A DNA stretch of 64,000 bases from Amycolatopsis thermophila (GCF_030814215.1 NZ_JAUSUT010000001.1:3348001-3412000), one strand, 5' to 3'; counted from the stretch's first letter, positions 52,987-62,635 are shown. Made by a program: numbers and translations. The notes: generated by a model from the sequence alone, not told the origin.

Positions 52987-54362
52987 GCGGGTTCGATGGC
53001 GTGCCAGCGGTTGAAGACGTTGTGCGGGTCGAATTCGGCCTTGACGCGTTGCAGGCGCCGGTAGTTCTCCTCGCCGTAGCCCGCCACGATGCGGTCGGTG
53101 CCTTCGTTGCCGATGAAGTTCAGGTAGACGTCACCGGTCGCCCACGGTTTCATGTCGGCCCGGAGGTTGCGGGCCCAGGCGATCGCGCGTTCGTCGTCGG
53201 CGGGGGCGGCCCACAGGCCGAGCGGGTGCACGGCCCACTGGGAGTCCCGGTTGAAGCCCGGCCATTCCCGGCCCCGCCCGACCGCGCCGCCCCAGGGCAG
53301 GAGCACTTGCTGCGACGGTGACGGCGTGACCATGTCGTAGGCGCGTTCGCAGAACCGGTCCAGCGCCTCGTCCGGGAGCTCGCGCAGGTTCTCGTCGGAC
53401 CAGTAGTTGCGGAAACCGGGCGGGTCGTCGAGCATGCACTGCAGGTCGGCGTAGGGGACGTCGGCGATGACTTGGCCCTGGGGTGCGGTCGCCAGGAGCG
53501 GCCCGATGACGTCGTGCAGCGCGGTTTCCGGTCCGAGGTGGGTCACCAGGACGCCGCAGCAGAGCTGGCCGACCAGGTGTCCCGGCACGAACTCCTCGGG
53601 CGGGCCGGTCATGAAGAGCAGGGCGCCGCCGACGTCTTCGGGTGCGGTGCGGATGAGGTCGCGGTAGACGCCGGCAACGGCGCGGCCCTGGTCGGCGGGC
53701 CACAGCAACAGGGCGATCGAGAACTCGGGCACCTCGTGCAGGCGGAAGGTGAGTTCCGTGGCAACGCCGAAGTTGCCGCCGCCGCCGTGCAGGGCCCAGA
53801 ACAGGTCGGGGTTCTCCTGCTCGCTGGCGGTGACTTCGCGACCGTCGGCGGTGACGAGGTCGACGGCGAGGAGGTTGTCGCAGGCGAGGCCGAACTTGCG
53901 CTCGATCCAGCCGGAGCCGCCGCCGAGTGTGAGGCCGGCGACGCCGGTGGTCGACACGCGGCCGCCGGTGGTGGCGAGGCCGTGCGGCTGGCAGGCCCGG
54001 TCGAATTCGCTCCACACCGCGCCGCCACCGACCTTGGCGGTCTGCGTTTCCGGGTCGACGACCACGGCGTTGAGGCGCCGCAGGTCGACGACGAGGCCGC
54101 CATCGACGAGGCACGCCCCGGCGACGCTGTGACCACCCCCGCGCACGGCGACCGGCAGGCCGTTTTCGGTGGCGTACCGGAGCGCCGCTTTGACGTCCGC
54201 GACTGTGGCGCACTGGGCGACCACGCGCGGACGGGCGGTGAGCATGGAGTTGAAGACGCCGCGGACGTCCTCGTAGTCGTCGTCGAGCTCCGTCACGATC
54301 CGGCCGTCGAAGTCCGAGCGCAACCTTTCCACCGCGGCGGGCTCGATCAGGTGATCAGTCAT
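52983..54362 (-). CDS. Berberine bridge enzyme-like FAD oxidase
   Basis: This 459-residue protein has a PCMH-type FAD domain with RGGGHSVAGACLVDGGLVVDL (the His in GGHS is a usual covalent-FAD site), GGGSGWIERKFGLACDNLLAVDLVTADG, and the terminal BBE motif NFIGNEGTDRIVAGYGEENYRRLQRVKAEFDPHNVF. Such oxidases use O2 to oxidise sugars or alkaloid-like and polyketide substrates. The start at 54362 is supported by AGGGAGG at good spacing. Its end overlaps that of the PhaC-like gene by 4 bp in convergent orientation. The substrate cannot be predicted. Confidence 0.87.
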   Translation of the reverse strand: MTDHLIEPAAVERLRSDFDGRIVTELDDDYEDVRGVFNSMLTARPRVVAQCATVADVKAALRYATENGLPVAVRGGGHSVAGACLVDGGLVVDLRRLNAVVVDPETQTAKVGGGAVWSEFDRACQPHGLATTGGRVSTTGVAGLTLGGGSGWIERKFGLACDNLLAVDLVTADGREVTASEQENPDLFWALHGGGGNFGVATELTFRLHEVPEFSIALLLWPADQGRAVAGVYRDLIRTAPEDVGGALLFMTGPPEEFVPGHLVGQLCCGVLVTHLGPETALHDVIGPLLATAPQGQVIADVPYADLQCMLDDPPGFRNYWSDENLRELPDEALDRFCERAYDMVTPSPSQQVLLPWGGAVGRGREWPGFNRDSQWAVHPLGLWAAPADDERAIAWARNLRADMKPWATGDVYLNFIGNEGTDRIVAGYGEENYRRLQRVKAEFDPHNVFNRWHAIEPA

Positions 54363-54572
54363 CGTGCCTCCCTTCGGGATCAGTGGGGAAAGTCGCATCC
54401 CGCGGGCGGTTGTTACAGATTTCGGCACGTGGACTGAGGATTCGACGAGGAGGAAGATCTTGTGTGGACGGTCGCCCGGTCGCTGGTGGATCTCCCGCGG
54501 CACGGCGAGCAGGGTGTCGATCCGGCCGGCGATCCCGTGCTGGACGGCCTGCTCGTCGAGAGCGGCGAGGTG

Positions 54573-54980
54573 TCAGGCGTTGTCCGCGGCCACTGTGTCG
54601 GCGTGGCGGTGGACGACCTTCCACTCCCCGTTCTCGCGGCGGTAGATCTGGGTCGCGCGCAGGGTGTAGTCGCGGGGTTCCCCGTTCACCGACGCGCTCG
54701 TGTGCTCGTAGCCGACCGTATACGCCAGGTCGCCCTGCACGTCGGCCGCGACGGGTTCGTAGCGGTAGGACGTGCAGTTCGAGAAGGAGTTTTCGAGCCG
54801 CCGGAACACCTTCTCGACCTCCTCCGGCCCGTTCGCGTTCAACCAGGCGCCGAGGATCGTCACCGGGGCCGTCCGGGACCAGATCGCACGCCGGGCCCCG
54901 GCGTCACCGTTGTGCAGCGCGATCTCCGCGTCGCGCCATCGGGAGTCCAACCACGCGAGGAAGTCGTCGCGATCGCTCAT
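54573..54980 (-). CDS. NTF2-like (SnoaL/DUF4440-type) protein
   Basis: This 135-residue protein has the cone-shaped NTF2 fold pattern: an N-terminal helix DDFLAWLDSRWRDAEIALHNGD, a loop, and strands ending in LRATQIYRRENGEWKVVHRHAD, which is the family's typical closing hairpin. Members act as small ketosteroid-isomerase-like enzymes or binding domains. It is single-standing, about 210 bp upstream of the berberine-bridge oxidase on the same strand. No more specific role is readable. Confidence 0.78.
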   Translation of the reverse strand: MSDRDDFLAWLDSRWRDAEIALHNGDAGARRAIWSRTAPVTILGAWLNANGPEEVEKVFRRLENSFSNCTSYRYEPVAADVQGDLAYTVGYEHTSASVNGEPRDYTLRATQIYRRENGEWKVVHRHADTVAADNA

Positions 54981-55137
54981 GGTCCACCTCCAGGGCCTGT
55001 GGACCCCTCATTGAACGCCCACGCGGGCCGCGACACCAGCCACGTCGACCGGACCTGGTCGATCAGCGGCAACGGCCGGCTCTCACCGGAGCGCGGCGAT
55101 CGTCATCACCGTCGATGCGGGCGAGGCCGAGAGCGCA

Positions 55138-55171
55138 CCGCCCGGCTCGCAACATCAGGCGAGCCGGGCGG
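55138..55171 (-). terminator. Terminator-like hairpin after fadE23
   Basis: CCGCCCGGCTCGC (55138-55150) pairs perfectly with GCGAGCCGGGCGG (55159-55171), with an 8-nt loop. It lies 18 bp past the fadE23 stop. No U-tract follows. Confidence 0.65.
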
Positions 55172-55189
55172 TTTCCCGTGCCTCACAAC

Positions 55190-56398
55190 CTACTTCAGTT
55201 CCGCCGAAGTCTTCCCCAGCAACCGGCGCGCCACGATGAGCTGCTGGATCTGCTGCGTGCCCTCGAAGATGTCCAGGATCTTGGAGTCCCGGGCCCACTT
55301 CTCGAGCAGCATCTCTTCCGTGTAGCCGAGCGTGCCGATCAGTTCGACGCACTTCAGGGTGATGTCGACGACCGACCGGCCCGCCTTCGCCTTCGCCATC
55401 GAGGCTTGCAACGAGTTCGGCTTGCGGTTGTCGGCCATCCAGGCCGATTCCAGGGTCAGCAGGTACGCCGCTTCGTAGTCGGCTTCCAGCTCCAGGTACG
55501 CGGCCGCCGCGGCGTGCTGCTGGTGCGCGGGCCGGTCGTAGTCCACCACGACACCCGCCTCGGCGAGGATGCGCGCCGTCTCCTCGAGCGCGGCCCGCGC
55601 CAGGCCGACCGCCATCGCCGCCACCAGGGGCCGCGTGTTGTCGAAGGTCTGCATGACCCCCGCGAAACCCTTGGAGGTGTTGATCTCCGGCGATCCGAGC
55701 AGGTTCTCCTTGGGCACTCGGCAGTTGTCGAACCGCAGCACCGCGGTGTCCGACGCGCGGATGCCGAGCTTGTGCTCCAGCCGCACCACCTCGAAACCCG
55801 GCGTGCCCTTCTCCACCACGAACGACTTGATCGCGGCCCGCCCGACTGACTTGTCCAAAGTGGCCCACACGACCACGGCGTCCGCGCGGTCGCCCGACGT
55901 CACGAAGATCTTCTCGCCGTTGAGTACGTAGCTGTCGCCGTCCTCGGTGGCGGTCGTGGTGATGTTCGCCGAGTCCGAACCGGTGCCGGGCTCGGTGATC
56001 GCCATCGCTGCCCACGTCTTCGCGAACCGGGCCAGCTGCTCGTCGTTCGCGACGGACGCGATCGCCGCGTTGCCCAGGCCCTGCCGCGGCATCGACAGCA
56101 GCAGGCCGACGTCACCCCAGCACATCTCGATCGTGCCGAGCACGGTCGCCAGGTTGCCGCCGTTGCGGTTCCCGGTCGCCTTCTCCTTCTCGTTGCGCCG
56201 CACGCCCGCCGCGCCCGCGCCGCCCTCGCCGGAGGAGTTCAGCCCGTCCAGCACCGCGGCGAACATGTCCAGCTCGACCGGGTACTCGTGCTCGGCGCGG
56301 TCGTACTTCCGCGAGATCGGCCGCAGCACTTCCGACGCCGCCTGGTACGCCTGGTTGATCAGCGCCCGGGCCTTCTTCGGGGTTTCCAGATTGATCAT
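55190..56398 (-). CDS. fadE23: Acyl-CoA dehydrogenase, FadE23-like
   Basis: This 402-residue acyl-CoA dehydrogenase opens MINLETPKKARALINQAYQAASEVLRPISRKYD, strikingly like mycobacterial FadE23. It has AMAITEPGTGSDSANITTTA for FAD binding and the catalytic DIFEGTQQIQQLIVARRLL at the end. It lies 18 bp downstream of the FadE24-like gene. The two are a conserved pair that probably forms a heteromeric dehydrogenase, as shown for other actinobacterial FadE pairs. An unusual Gly/Ala/Glu-rich insert SGEGGAGAAGVRRNEKEKATG lies near 55-75. The substrate is unknown. Confidence 0.87.
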   Translation of the reverse strand: MINLETPKKARALINQAYQAASEVLRPISRKYDRAEHEYPVELDMFAAVLDGLNSSGEGGAGAAGVRRNEKEKATGNRNGGNLATVLGTIEMCWGDVGLLLSMPRQGLGNAAIASVANDEQLARFAKTWAAMAITEPGTGSDSANITTTATEDGDSYVLNGEKIFVTSGDRADAVVVWATLDKSVGRAAIKSFVVEKGTPGFEVVRLEHKLGIRASDTAVLRFDNCRVPKENLLGSPEINTSKGFAGVMQTFDNTRPLVAAMAVGLARAALEETARILAEAGVVVDYDRPAHQQHAAAAAYLELEADYEAAYLLTLESAWMADNRKPNSLQASMAKAKAGRSVVDITLKCVELIGTLGYTEEMLLEKWARDSKILDIFEGTQQIQQLIVARRLLGKTSAELK

Positions 56399-56416
56399 GA
56401 TGACCTTCCCAGGCTG

Positions 56417-57757
56417 TCAGAGGAGGACGACGCCCTCGAGTACACCGATCGCACGCAGGTCGCGGTACCACCGCTCGACCGGGTGCTCCTTCACGAACCC
56501 GTGCCCGCCGAGCAGCTGCACCCCGGCGCTGCCGATGCGCATGCCCTTGTCGGCGGCGAGCCTGCGGGCCAGCGCGACCTCGCGCGCGTACGGCTTCCCC
56601 TGCTCGGCCCGCGCCGCGGCGCGCAGCATGACCAGGCGCATGCCCTCGAGTTCGATCGCGATGTCGGCGACCGAGAACGCGACGGCCTGCCGGTGGCTGA
56701 TCGGCTCACCGAACGCCGTGCGCTCGTTCACGTAGGGGATCACGTAGTCCAGCACGGCCTTCGCGGTGCCGGTGGCCAGCGCGGCCCAGCCCAGGCGGGA
56801 CAGGCGCACGGCCTCGGTGAAGACCTCCGGCGACCCGCCGCCGAGCAGTGCTCCCGCCGGCAACGACACCTTCTCCAGGTGCAGCTTTCCGGTCGCCGCG
56901 CCACGCAGGCCCATCGCGGGCTCGGCCTCGATCGACACTCCGGCGGTCGACGACTCGACGAGGAACAGCGCCGGCCCGCGCCCTTCGAGGTCGGCCGACA
57001 CGATGAACAGTTCCGCCTGTGCCGCGCGCGGCACCAGCGACTTCACGCCGTCCAGCTGGTAGCCCTTCGGCGTGCGGCGGGCCTTGGTGGCGGGCTTGAA
57101 GGGGTCGAACAGCGGCTTGGACTCCAGCAGGGCCAGCGCGGCGGCCGGCACGTTCTCACCCACGAACTCGGGCAGGTAGTCGGCCTGCTGCTGCGCGTCG
57201 CCCCACAGGACGAGCGCGTTGCTGACCGCCGACGGCGCGAGCACCGCGACGGCGAGACCCAGGTCGCCGTGCGCGAGGGCCTGGGCGACCAGCGCGTTGG
57301 TGACGACGGACCGCTCGGCGCCGGCGCCGCCCAGCTCCTCCGGGATGCCGATGAGCGTCACGCCCAGCTCGGCGGCGCGGGTGAGCAGGCCCTCGGGCGG
57401 GGAGAGCTTCTCGTCCGCCTCGGCCGCCGCGGGACGCAGCTGCTCGGCGGCGAACTCGCCCACCGTCTCGACGATCATCTGCTGGTCTTCGGTCGGCGTG
57501 AGGTCGAACAGACCCTTGTCCTCGGCCGGGGCCGGGCGCGTCGCGTCACCGCTGCGCTTCCGTGGCCCGGCGAAGGTCCGGCTGGCCGCGCCGGCGACCT
57601 TGAAGCCGTTCCTCGTCGCGGCCGAGACCAGGTTCTGCACCGGCTGCCGCAGCCCGGCGCGTTCCAGGGTCCTGCTGCCCGCGAGCCGGGAGAGGGCGGC
57701 CAGGCCGAGGCCCATCACGTCCCGCTTCCGGGCACTGTTCTCCCTGAGCGCTGCCAC
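56417..57757 (-). CDS. fadE24: Acyl-CoA dehydrogenase, FadE24-like, with N-terminal extension
   Basis: This 446-residue protein has a basic, Ala-rich N-terminal extension of about 80 residues before the dehydrogenase core (LFDLTPTEDQQMIVETVGEFAAEQLRP). The C-terminal domain GGHGFVKEHPVERWYRDLRAIGVLEGVVLL stops immediately after the position of the catalytic EG motif, with no further helix. Such truncated ends occur in FadE24-type partners of two-subunit dehydrogenases. It is the first gene of a two-gene operon with FadE23 and has an operator palindrome just upstream of its start. Confidence 0.85.
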   Translation of the reverse strand: MAALRENSARKRDVMGLGLAALSRLAGSRTLERAGLRQPVQNLVSAATRNGFKVAGAASRTFAGPRKRSGDATRPAPAEDKGLFDLTPTEDQQMIVETVGEFAAEQLRPAAAEADEKLSPPEGLLTRAAELGVTLIGIPEELGGAGAERSVVTNALVAQALAHGDLGLAVAVLAPSAVSNALVLWGDAQQQADYLPEFVGENVPAAALALLESKPLFDPFKPATKARRTPKGYQLDGVKSLVPRAAQAELFIVSADLEGRGPALFLVESSTAGVSIEAEPAMGLRGAATGKLHLEKVSLPAGALLGGGSPEVFTEAVRLSRLGWAALATGTAKAVLDYVIPYVNERTAFGEPISHRQAVAFSVADIAIELEGMRLVMLRAAARAEQGKPYAREVALARRLAADKGMRIGSAGVQLLGGHGFVKEHPVERWYRDLRAIGVLEGVVLL

Positions 57758-57777
57758 TTCGCACTCCCATCGCCGTT

Positions 57778-57795
57778 ACCTACTCGTGAGTAGGT
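57778..57795. promoter_or_regulatory. Perfect palindromic operator upstream of fadE24
   Basis: ACCTACTCGTGAGTAGGT has 8-bp arms (57778-57785 and 57788-57795) around GT, 20 bp before the fadE24 start. It has the size and symmetry of a TetR-type site. The double TetR gene lies directly upstream on the same strand and is the best candidate to bind it. Confidence 0.7.
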
Positions 57796-57887
57796 TAGCG
57801 CACGGGGCAGGCGAGCGCCACCCGCCCCGGGGGGCGCTGGGCCACCGTGGGGTCGGCAAGCCGACGGCGGCGAGAGTGATTCCGTGG

Positions 57888-59069
57888 TCAGTCCAGGCCG
57901 AGCACGGCGGCCATCAGGACGCGCAGCTCGCCCGCCAGGCCGGGCCGCTGGTTGACCCGCCGGGTCCGCGACAGGTCGTTCGCGATGGTCAGCGCCGCGT
58001 GCACGGTGATCTTCGCTTCGCGCGGGTTCAGCGACGGCTGGGCCGCGCCGAGCAAGGCGACCCACTGTGACACGTAGTCACGCTGGATGCGCAGCAGTTC
58101 GGCGCCCTCCTCCTCCGCGTAGTTCACCGCGTCGGCGGAAAACGACACCGCCAGCTCGGCCGAGCCGGTCAGCACCCGGACGTAGGAGTCGATGAGCCCG
58201 CGCAGCGCCTCGGTCTCGTCGGCGCTGCTCAGGCGCACGCGCTCGGCGTCCAGCAGCAACCGGTCGGCCGCCCGGCGCGCGATCGCGCTCAGCAGGGCCG
58301 CCTTGCTGGCGAAGTGCCGGTACACGCTGGGGCCGGCGATCCCGGCCGCCGCGCCGATGTCCTCCATGCTCACCGCGTGGAAGCCCTTGCGCTGGAACAG
58401 CTCCGCGGCCGCCGACAGGATCTGCTCGCGCCGCGACGGCGCCCCGACCCCCGGTGAGACCGCGGGCGCCGGCTCCGGCGCCGGACCGGGCAGTCGCACG
58501 TGCAACACGCGCCGGGCCAGTGCGGCCAGCAGTTCGGCGAACCGTTTCCGCGCCACCGCCGTCCGGTGCACCGAAACGCTGCCGAACACGCTCATCGCGG
58601 CCCAGCACAGCAGCTCCGCGTCGTCCGGTTCCAGGTCGGGACGCAGGTTCATGAGCTCCTTGGCCCACGACGTGAGCAGCGCGGTCGACCGGCGACCGAT
58701 CTCGCGCTGGTCCTCCGGCGTGAGGTGCTTGCCCTCCCACCGCCACAGCGCCGCCACGTCCCGACGCTCCACCGACGCCTCGGCGATGCCCCGCAGCAGC
58801 CGCTCCACCTGGGCGCCGTCCGGCCGGCGCAGGCTCGACAGCGCGGCCGCGGTCGCGTCCTCCATCTCCTGCACGCCGCCGAGCAGCACGTACGCCAGGA
58901 TCGCCTGCTTGTCCGCGAAGTGCCGGTACACCGCGGGCCCGGTGATGCCCGCCGCCGCGGCGATGTCGTTGATGCCCACGCCGTGGTAGCCGCGGGCGCG
59001 GAACAGCTCGGCCGCAAGGGCGGCCAGCTGGTTCCTGCGGTCCGGACGACGGCTCGATGTGCTCGGCAT
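57888..59069 (-). CDS. Double TetR-family regulator (Mce3R-like architecture)
   Basis: This 393-residue protein consists of two complete TetR units in one chain. The first helix-turn-helix is at about 31-58 (GVGINDIAAAAGITGPAVYRHFADKQAIL) and the second at about 231-260 (AVSMEDIGAAAGIAGPSVYRHFASKAALL), joined by a Pro/Ala linker at 193-212. Each is followed by its own helical ligand domain. The period of about 200 residues and this arrangement resemble mycobacterial Mce3R, which regulates lipid genes. Its position between the FadE pair and fadA-fadB implies control of beta-oxidation. The promoter gap to fadA is 127 bp. Confidence 0.88.
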   Translation of the reverse strand: MPSTSSRRPDRRNQLAALAAELFRARGYHGVGINDIAAAAGITGPAVYRHFADKQAILAYVLLGGVQEMEDATAAALSSLRRPDGAQVERLLRGIAEASVERRDVAALWRWEGKHLTPEDQREIGRRSTALLTSWAKELMNLRPDLEPDDAELLCWAAMSVFGSVSVHRTAVARKRFAELLAALARRVLHVRLPGPAPEPAPAVSPGVGAPSRREQILSAAAELFQRKGFHAVSMEDIGAAAGIAGPSVYRHFASKAALLSAIARRAADRLLLDAERVRLSSADETEALRGLIDSYVRVLTGSAELAVSFSADAVNYAEEEGAELLRIQRDYVSQWVALLGAAQPSLNPREAKITVHAALTIANDLSRTRRVNQRPGLAGELRVLMAAVLGLD

Positions 59070-59110
59070 GGTGATCCCACTCTAGCCGGAGTGAGAACCC
59101 ACGCAAGCGG

Positions 59111-59141
59111 TTGACACCAGGGGATTCAGGGGCAGTATGTT
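59111..59141 (+). promoter_or_regulatory. Candidate promoter of fadA-fadB
   Basis: TTGACA (59111-59116) and TATGTT (59136-59141) have a 19-bp spacer. The bases after the -10 read TTAGTGACAATTAGCG, two direct TTAG half-sites like those of the other TetR operators in this window. It is 55 bp upstream of the fadA start. Confidence 0.5.
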
Positions 59142-59196
59142 AGTGACAATTAGCGTCAGACCCAGACGGATGCAGTAAGCAGGAAGGACCGTCGGT

Positions 59197-60408
59197 GTGA
59201 GCAACGAGGCATACATCTACGAGGCGATCCGGACGCCCCGTGGCAAGAACAAGGGTGGATCCCTGCACGGGGTCAAGCCGATCGATCTCGTGACCGGACT
59301 CATCCACGAGCTCCAGGCGCGGCACCCGGGCCTCGACCCGGCCGCGATCAACGACATCGTCCTCGGCGTGGTCTCGCCGGTCGGGGACCAGGGCGCGGAC
59401 ATCGCGCGCGCCGCCGCGATGGCCGCGGGCCTGCCCGACACCGTCGCCGGTGTCCAGCTCAACCGCTTCTGCTCCTCGGGTCTGGAGGCCGTCAACCAGG
59501 CCGCCGCCCGGGTGCGCTCCGGCTGGGAGAACCTGATCATCGCCGGTGGCGTCGAGTCGATGTCGCGCGTGCCGATGGGCTCCGACGGCGGTCCGATGTT
59601 CACCGACCCGGCCACCAACTACGACACGTACTTCGTGCCGCAGGGCATCGGCGCGGACCTGATCGCCACCGTCGAGGGCTTCAGCCGCGAGGACGTCGAC
59701 GCCTTCGCGGTGCGCTCGCAGGAGAAGGCCGAGGCGGCCTGGTCCGGCGGCTACTTCGCCAAGTCGGTCGTGCCGGTCAAGGACATCAACGGCGTCACGA
59801 TCCTCGACCACGACGAGCACCGCCGCCCCGGCACCACGCTGGAGAGCCTGGCCAAGCTCAAGCCGGCCTTCGAGACGATCGGCGAGTTCGGCGGCTTCGA
59901 CGCGGTGGCGCTGCAGAAGTACCACTCGGTCGAGAAGATCAACCACGTCCACACCGGCGGCAACTCCTCCGGGATCGTCGACGGTGCCGCGCTGGTGCTG
60001 ATCGGCAACGAGCAGGTCGGCAAGGATCTGGGCCTGACCCCGCGCGCCCGCATCGTGGCGGCCGCGATCACCGGCTCGGACCCGACGATCATGCTGACCG
60101 GCCCGACCCCGGCCACCAAGAAGGTCCTCGAGATCGCCGGCATGACCACCGACGACATCGACCTGTTCGAGCTGAACGAGGCGTTCGCGTCGGTCGTGCT
60201 CAAGTGGATGAAGGACCTCAAGCTGCCGGACGAGAAGGTCAACGTCAACGGCGGGGCGATCGCGATGGGCCACCCGCTCGGCGCGACCGGTGCCATGATC
60301 CTCGGCACCATGGTCGACGAGCTGGAGCGGCGCCAGGCGCGGCGCGCGCTGCTGTCGCTGTGCATCGGCGGCGGAATGGGTATCGCGACGATCATCGAGC
60401 GGGTGTGA
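59197..60408 (+). CDS. fadA: Acetyl-CoA acyltransferase (3-ketoacyl-CoA thiolase)
   Basis: This 403-residue thiolase has the acylated Cys92 in [15 protein letters not shown], the His in [17 protein letters not shown], and the C-terminal Cys in [17 protein letters not shown]. It cleaves 3-ketoacyl-CoA with CoA, the last step of beta-oxidation, and works with the FadB subunit encoded next. AGGAAGGA lies before the GTG at 59197. The gene pair follows the mycobacterial fadA-fadB order (Rv0859-Rv0860), from memory. Confidence 0.94.
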   Translation: MSNEAYIYEAIRTPRGKNKGGSLHGVKPIDLVTGLIHELQARHPGLDPAAINDIVLGVVSPVGDQGADIARAAAMAAGLPDTVAGVQLNRFCSSGLEAVNQAAARVRSGWENLIIAGGVESMSRVPMGSDGGPMFTDPATNYDTYFVPQGIGADLIATVEGFSREDVDAFAVRSQEKAEAAWSGGYFAKSVVPVKDINGVTILDHDEHRRPGTTLESLAKLKPAFETIGEFGGFDAVALQKYHSVEKINHVHTGGNSSGIVDGAALVLIGNEQVGKDLGLTPRARIVAAAITGSDPTIMLTGPTPATKKVLEIAGMTTDDIDLFELNEAFASVVLKWMKDLKLPDEKVNVNGGAIAMGHPLGATGAMILGTMVDELERRQARRALLSLCIGGGMGIATIIERV

Positions 60409-60410
60409 TC

Positions 60411-62570
60411 ATGACCAACACTATTCGCTGGGACCAGGACTCCGACGGCATCGTCGTGCTCACCCTGGACGACCCCAACCAGTCGGCCAACACGATGAAC
60501 GCCGACTTCCGCGAGTCCTTCAAGAACACGGTCGAGCGTCTGGAGTCCGAAAAGGACTCGATCACCGGAGTCGTGATCACCTCGGCGAAGAAGACGTTCT
60601 TCGCGGGTGGTGACCTGCGCGACCTGATCCAGGCCACGCCGGAGCACGCGGCCGAGATCACCGAGAGCACCAACGCCATGAAGGCCCAGCTGCGCAAGCT
60701 GGAGACCCTGGGCAAGCCGGTCGTCGCCGCCATCAACGGCGCCGCGCTCGGCGGTGGCCTGGAGATCGCGCTGGCCACGCACCACCGGATCGTGGCGGAC
60801 GTGCCGGGCACCGTCGTCGGCCTGCCCGAGGCCACGCTGGGCCTGCTGCCCGGCGGTGGCGGCATCGTGCGCACCGTGCGGCTGCTCGGCATCCAGAGCG
60901 CCGTGCTGAACGTGCTCGTGCAGGGCCAGCGGCACAAGCCGGCCAAGGCGCTGGAGCTCGGCCTCGTGCACGAGGTCGTGTCCAGTGTGGACGAGCTGCT
61001 GCCCAGGGCCAAGGAGTGGATCAAGGCCAACCCCGAGGCCCAGCAGCCGTGGGACGTCAAGGGCTACAAGATGCCCGGCGGTTCCCCGTCGAACCCGAAG
61101 TTCGCGGCGAACCTGCCCGCGTTCCCGGCCAACCTGCGCAAGCAGATCAAGGGCGCCCCGATGCCCGCCCCGCGCGCCATCCTGGCCGCGGCGGTCGAGG
61201 GTGCGCAGGTCGACGTCGAGACCGCGGCGCAGATCGAGACCCGCTACTTCGTCAGCCTGGTCACCGGCCAGGTCGCGAAGAACATGACGAAGGCGTTCTT
61301 CTTCGACCTGCAGCACATCAACTCCGGCGGCTCCCGCCCGGACGGGTACGAGAAGTACCGGGCGCAGAAGGTCGGTGTGCTGGGCGCGGGCATGATGGGT
61401 GCCGCGATCGCGTACGTGTCGGCGAGGGCCGGCATCGAGGTCGTGCTCAAGGACGTCTCGCTGGAGGCGGCCGAGAAGGGCAAGGGCTACGCGGTCAAGC
61501 TCGAGGAGAAGGCCCTCTCGCGTGGCAAGACCACGAAGGAGAAGTCGGACGCGCTGCTGGCCCGCATCAAGCCGACGGCCGACCCGGCGGACTTCGCCGG
61601 TGTCGACTTCGTGATCGAGGCCGTGTTCGAAAGCCAGGAGCTCAAGCACAAGGTCTTCGGCGAGATCGAGAACGTCGTCAACCCGGACGCCGTGCTCGGG
61701 TCGAACACCTCCACGCTGCCCATCACCGGCCTCGCGCAGGGCGTGCAGCGGCAGGAGGACTTCATCGGCATCCACTTCTTCTCGCCGGTCGACAAGATGC
61801 CGCTGGTGGAGATCATCCGCGGCGAGAAGACCTCGGACGCCACCCTCGCGAAGGTCTTCGACTACACGCTGCAGATCAAGAAGACCCCGATCGTGGTCAA
61901 CGACAGCCGCGGCTTCTTCACCAGCCGGGTGATCGGCACGTTCATCAACGAGGCCGTCGCGGCGGTCGGCGAGGGCGTCGAACCGGCGACGATCGAGCAG
62001 GCCGGTTCGCAGGCCGGGTACCCGGCCCCGCCGCTGCAGCTGATGGACGAGCTGACCCTGACGCTGCCGCGCAAGATCCGCGAAGAGACGAAGGCGGCGA
62101 TCGAGGCGGCCGGCGGCACCTGGCAGGGGCACGCCTCCGAAGCGGTGATCGACCGGATGATCGACGAGTTCGACCGCAAGGGCCGTTCGTCCGGTGCCGG
62201 CTTCTACGAGTACGAGGACGGCAAGCGGGTCCGGATCTGGCCCGGCCTGCGGGAGGCGTTCAACTCCGGCAGCGCCCAGGTCCCGTTCAAGGACCTGCAG
62301 GAGCGGATGCTGTTCGCCGAGGCGCTGGAGACCGTCCGGTGCTTCGACGAGGGTGTCTTGACTTCGGTGCAGGACGCCAACATCGGCTCGATCTTCGGCA
62401 TCGGGTTCCCGGCGTGGACCGGTGGTGTCATCCAGTACATCAACCAGTACGAAGGCGGGCTGCCCGGCTTCGTGGCGCGGGCGCGCGAGCTGGCGGAGAA
62501 GTACGGTGAGCACTTCCAGCCGCCGGAGTCGCTGGTGAAGAAGGCCGAGGCGGGCGAGAAGTTCGAGTAA
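60411..62570 (+). CDS. fadB: Fatty acid oxidation complex alpha subunit
   Basis: This 719-residue protein joins an N-terminal enoyl-CoA hydratase domain (INGAALGGGLEIALATHHRIV near 108-130 and LPEATLGLLPGGGGIVRTVRL near 141-165) to a 3-hydroxyacyl-CoA dehydrogenase (NAD motif VGVLGAGMMGAAIAYVSA near 322, catalytic GIHFFSPVDKMPLVEII, helical C-terminal domain). It performs the hydration and dehydrogenation steps of beta-oxidation together with FadA. The ATG is 3 bp after the fadA stop, so it depends on coupled translation. Length is typical of actinobacterial FadB. Confidence 0.94.
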   Translation: MTNTIRWDQDSDGIVVLTLDDPNQSANTMNADFRESFKNTVERLESEKDSITGVVITSAKKTFFAGGDLRDLIQATPEHAAEITESTNAMKAQLRKLETLGKPVVAAINGAALGGGLEIALATHHRIVADVPGTVVGLPEATLGLLPGGGGIVRTVRLLGIQSAVLNVLVQGQRHKPAKALELGLVHEVVSSVDELLPRAKEWIKANPEAQQPWDVKGYKMPGGSPSNPKFAANLPAFPANLRKQIKGAPMPAPRAILAAAVEGAQVDVETAAQIETRYFVSLVTGQVAKNMTKAFFFDLQHINSGGSRPDGYEKYRAQKVGVLGAGMMGAAIAYVSARAGIEVVLKDVSLEAAEKGKGYAVKLEEKALSRGKTTKEKSDALLARIKPTADPADFAGVDFVIEAVFESQELKHKVFGEIENVVNPDAVLGSNTSTLPITGLAQGVQRQEDFIGIHFFSPVDKMPLVEIIRGEKTSDATLAKVFDYTLQIKKTPIVVNDSRGFFTSRVIGTFINEAVAAVGEGVEPATIEQAGSQAGYPAPPLQLMDELTLTLPRKIREETKAAIEAAGGTWQGHASEAVIDRMIDEFDRKGRSSGAGFYEYEDGKRVRIWPGLREAFNSGSAQVPFKDLQERMLFAEALETVRCFDEGVLTSVQDANIGSIFGIGFPAWTGGVIQYINQYEGGLPGFVARARELAEKYGEHFQPPESLVKKAEAGEKFE

Positions 62571-62582
62571 GCCGTTCGACGG

Positions 62583-62617
62583 AAATGCGCCCTTCCCAGA
62601 TGGGGGAGGGCGCATTT
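62583..62617 (+). terminator. Intrinsic terminator of fadA-fadB
   Basis: AAATGCGCCCTTCCC (62583-62597) pairs with GGGGGAGGGCGCATTTT (62602-62617 region), with a 5-nt loop and a T-rich tail (TTTTCTTTTTTC). It starts 13 bp after the fadB stop. Confidence 0.9.
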
Positions 62618-62635
62618 TCTTTTTTCACGCACCTC

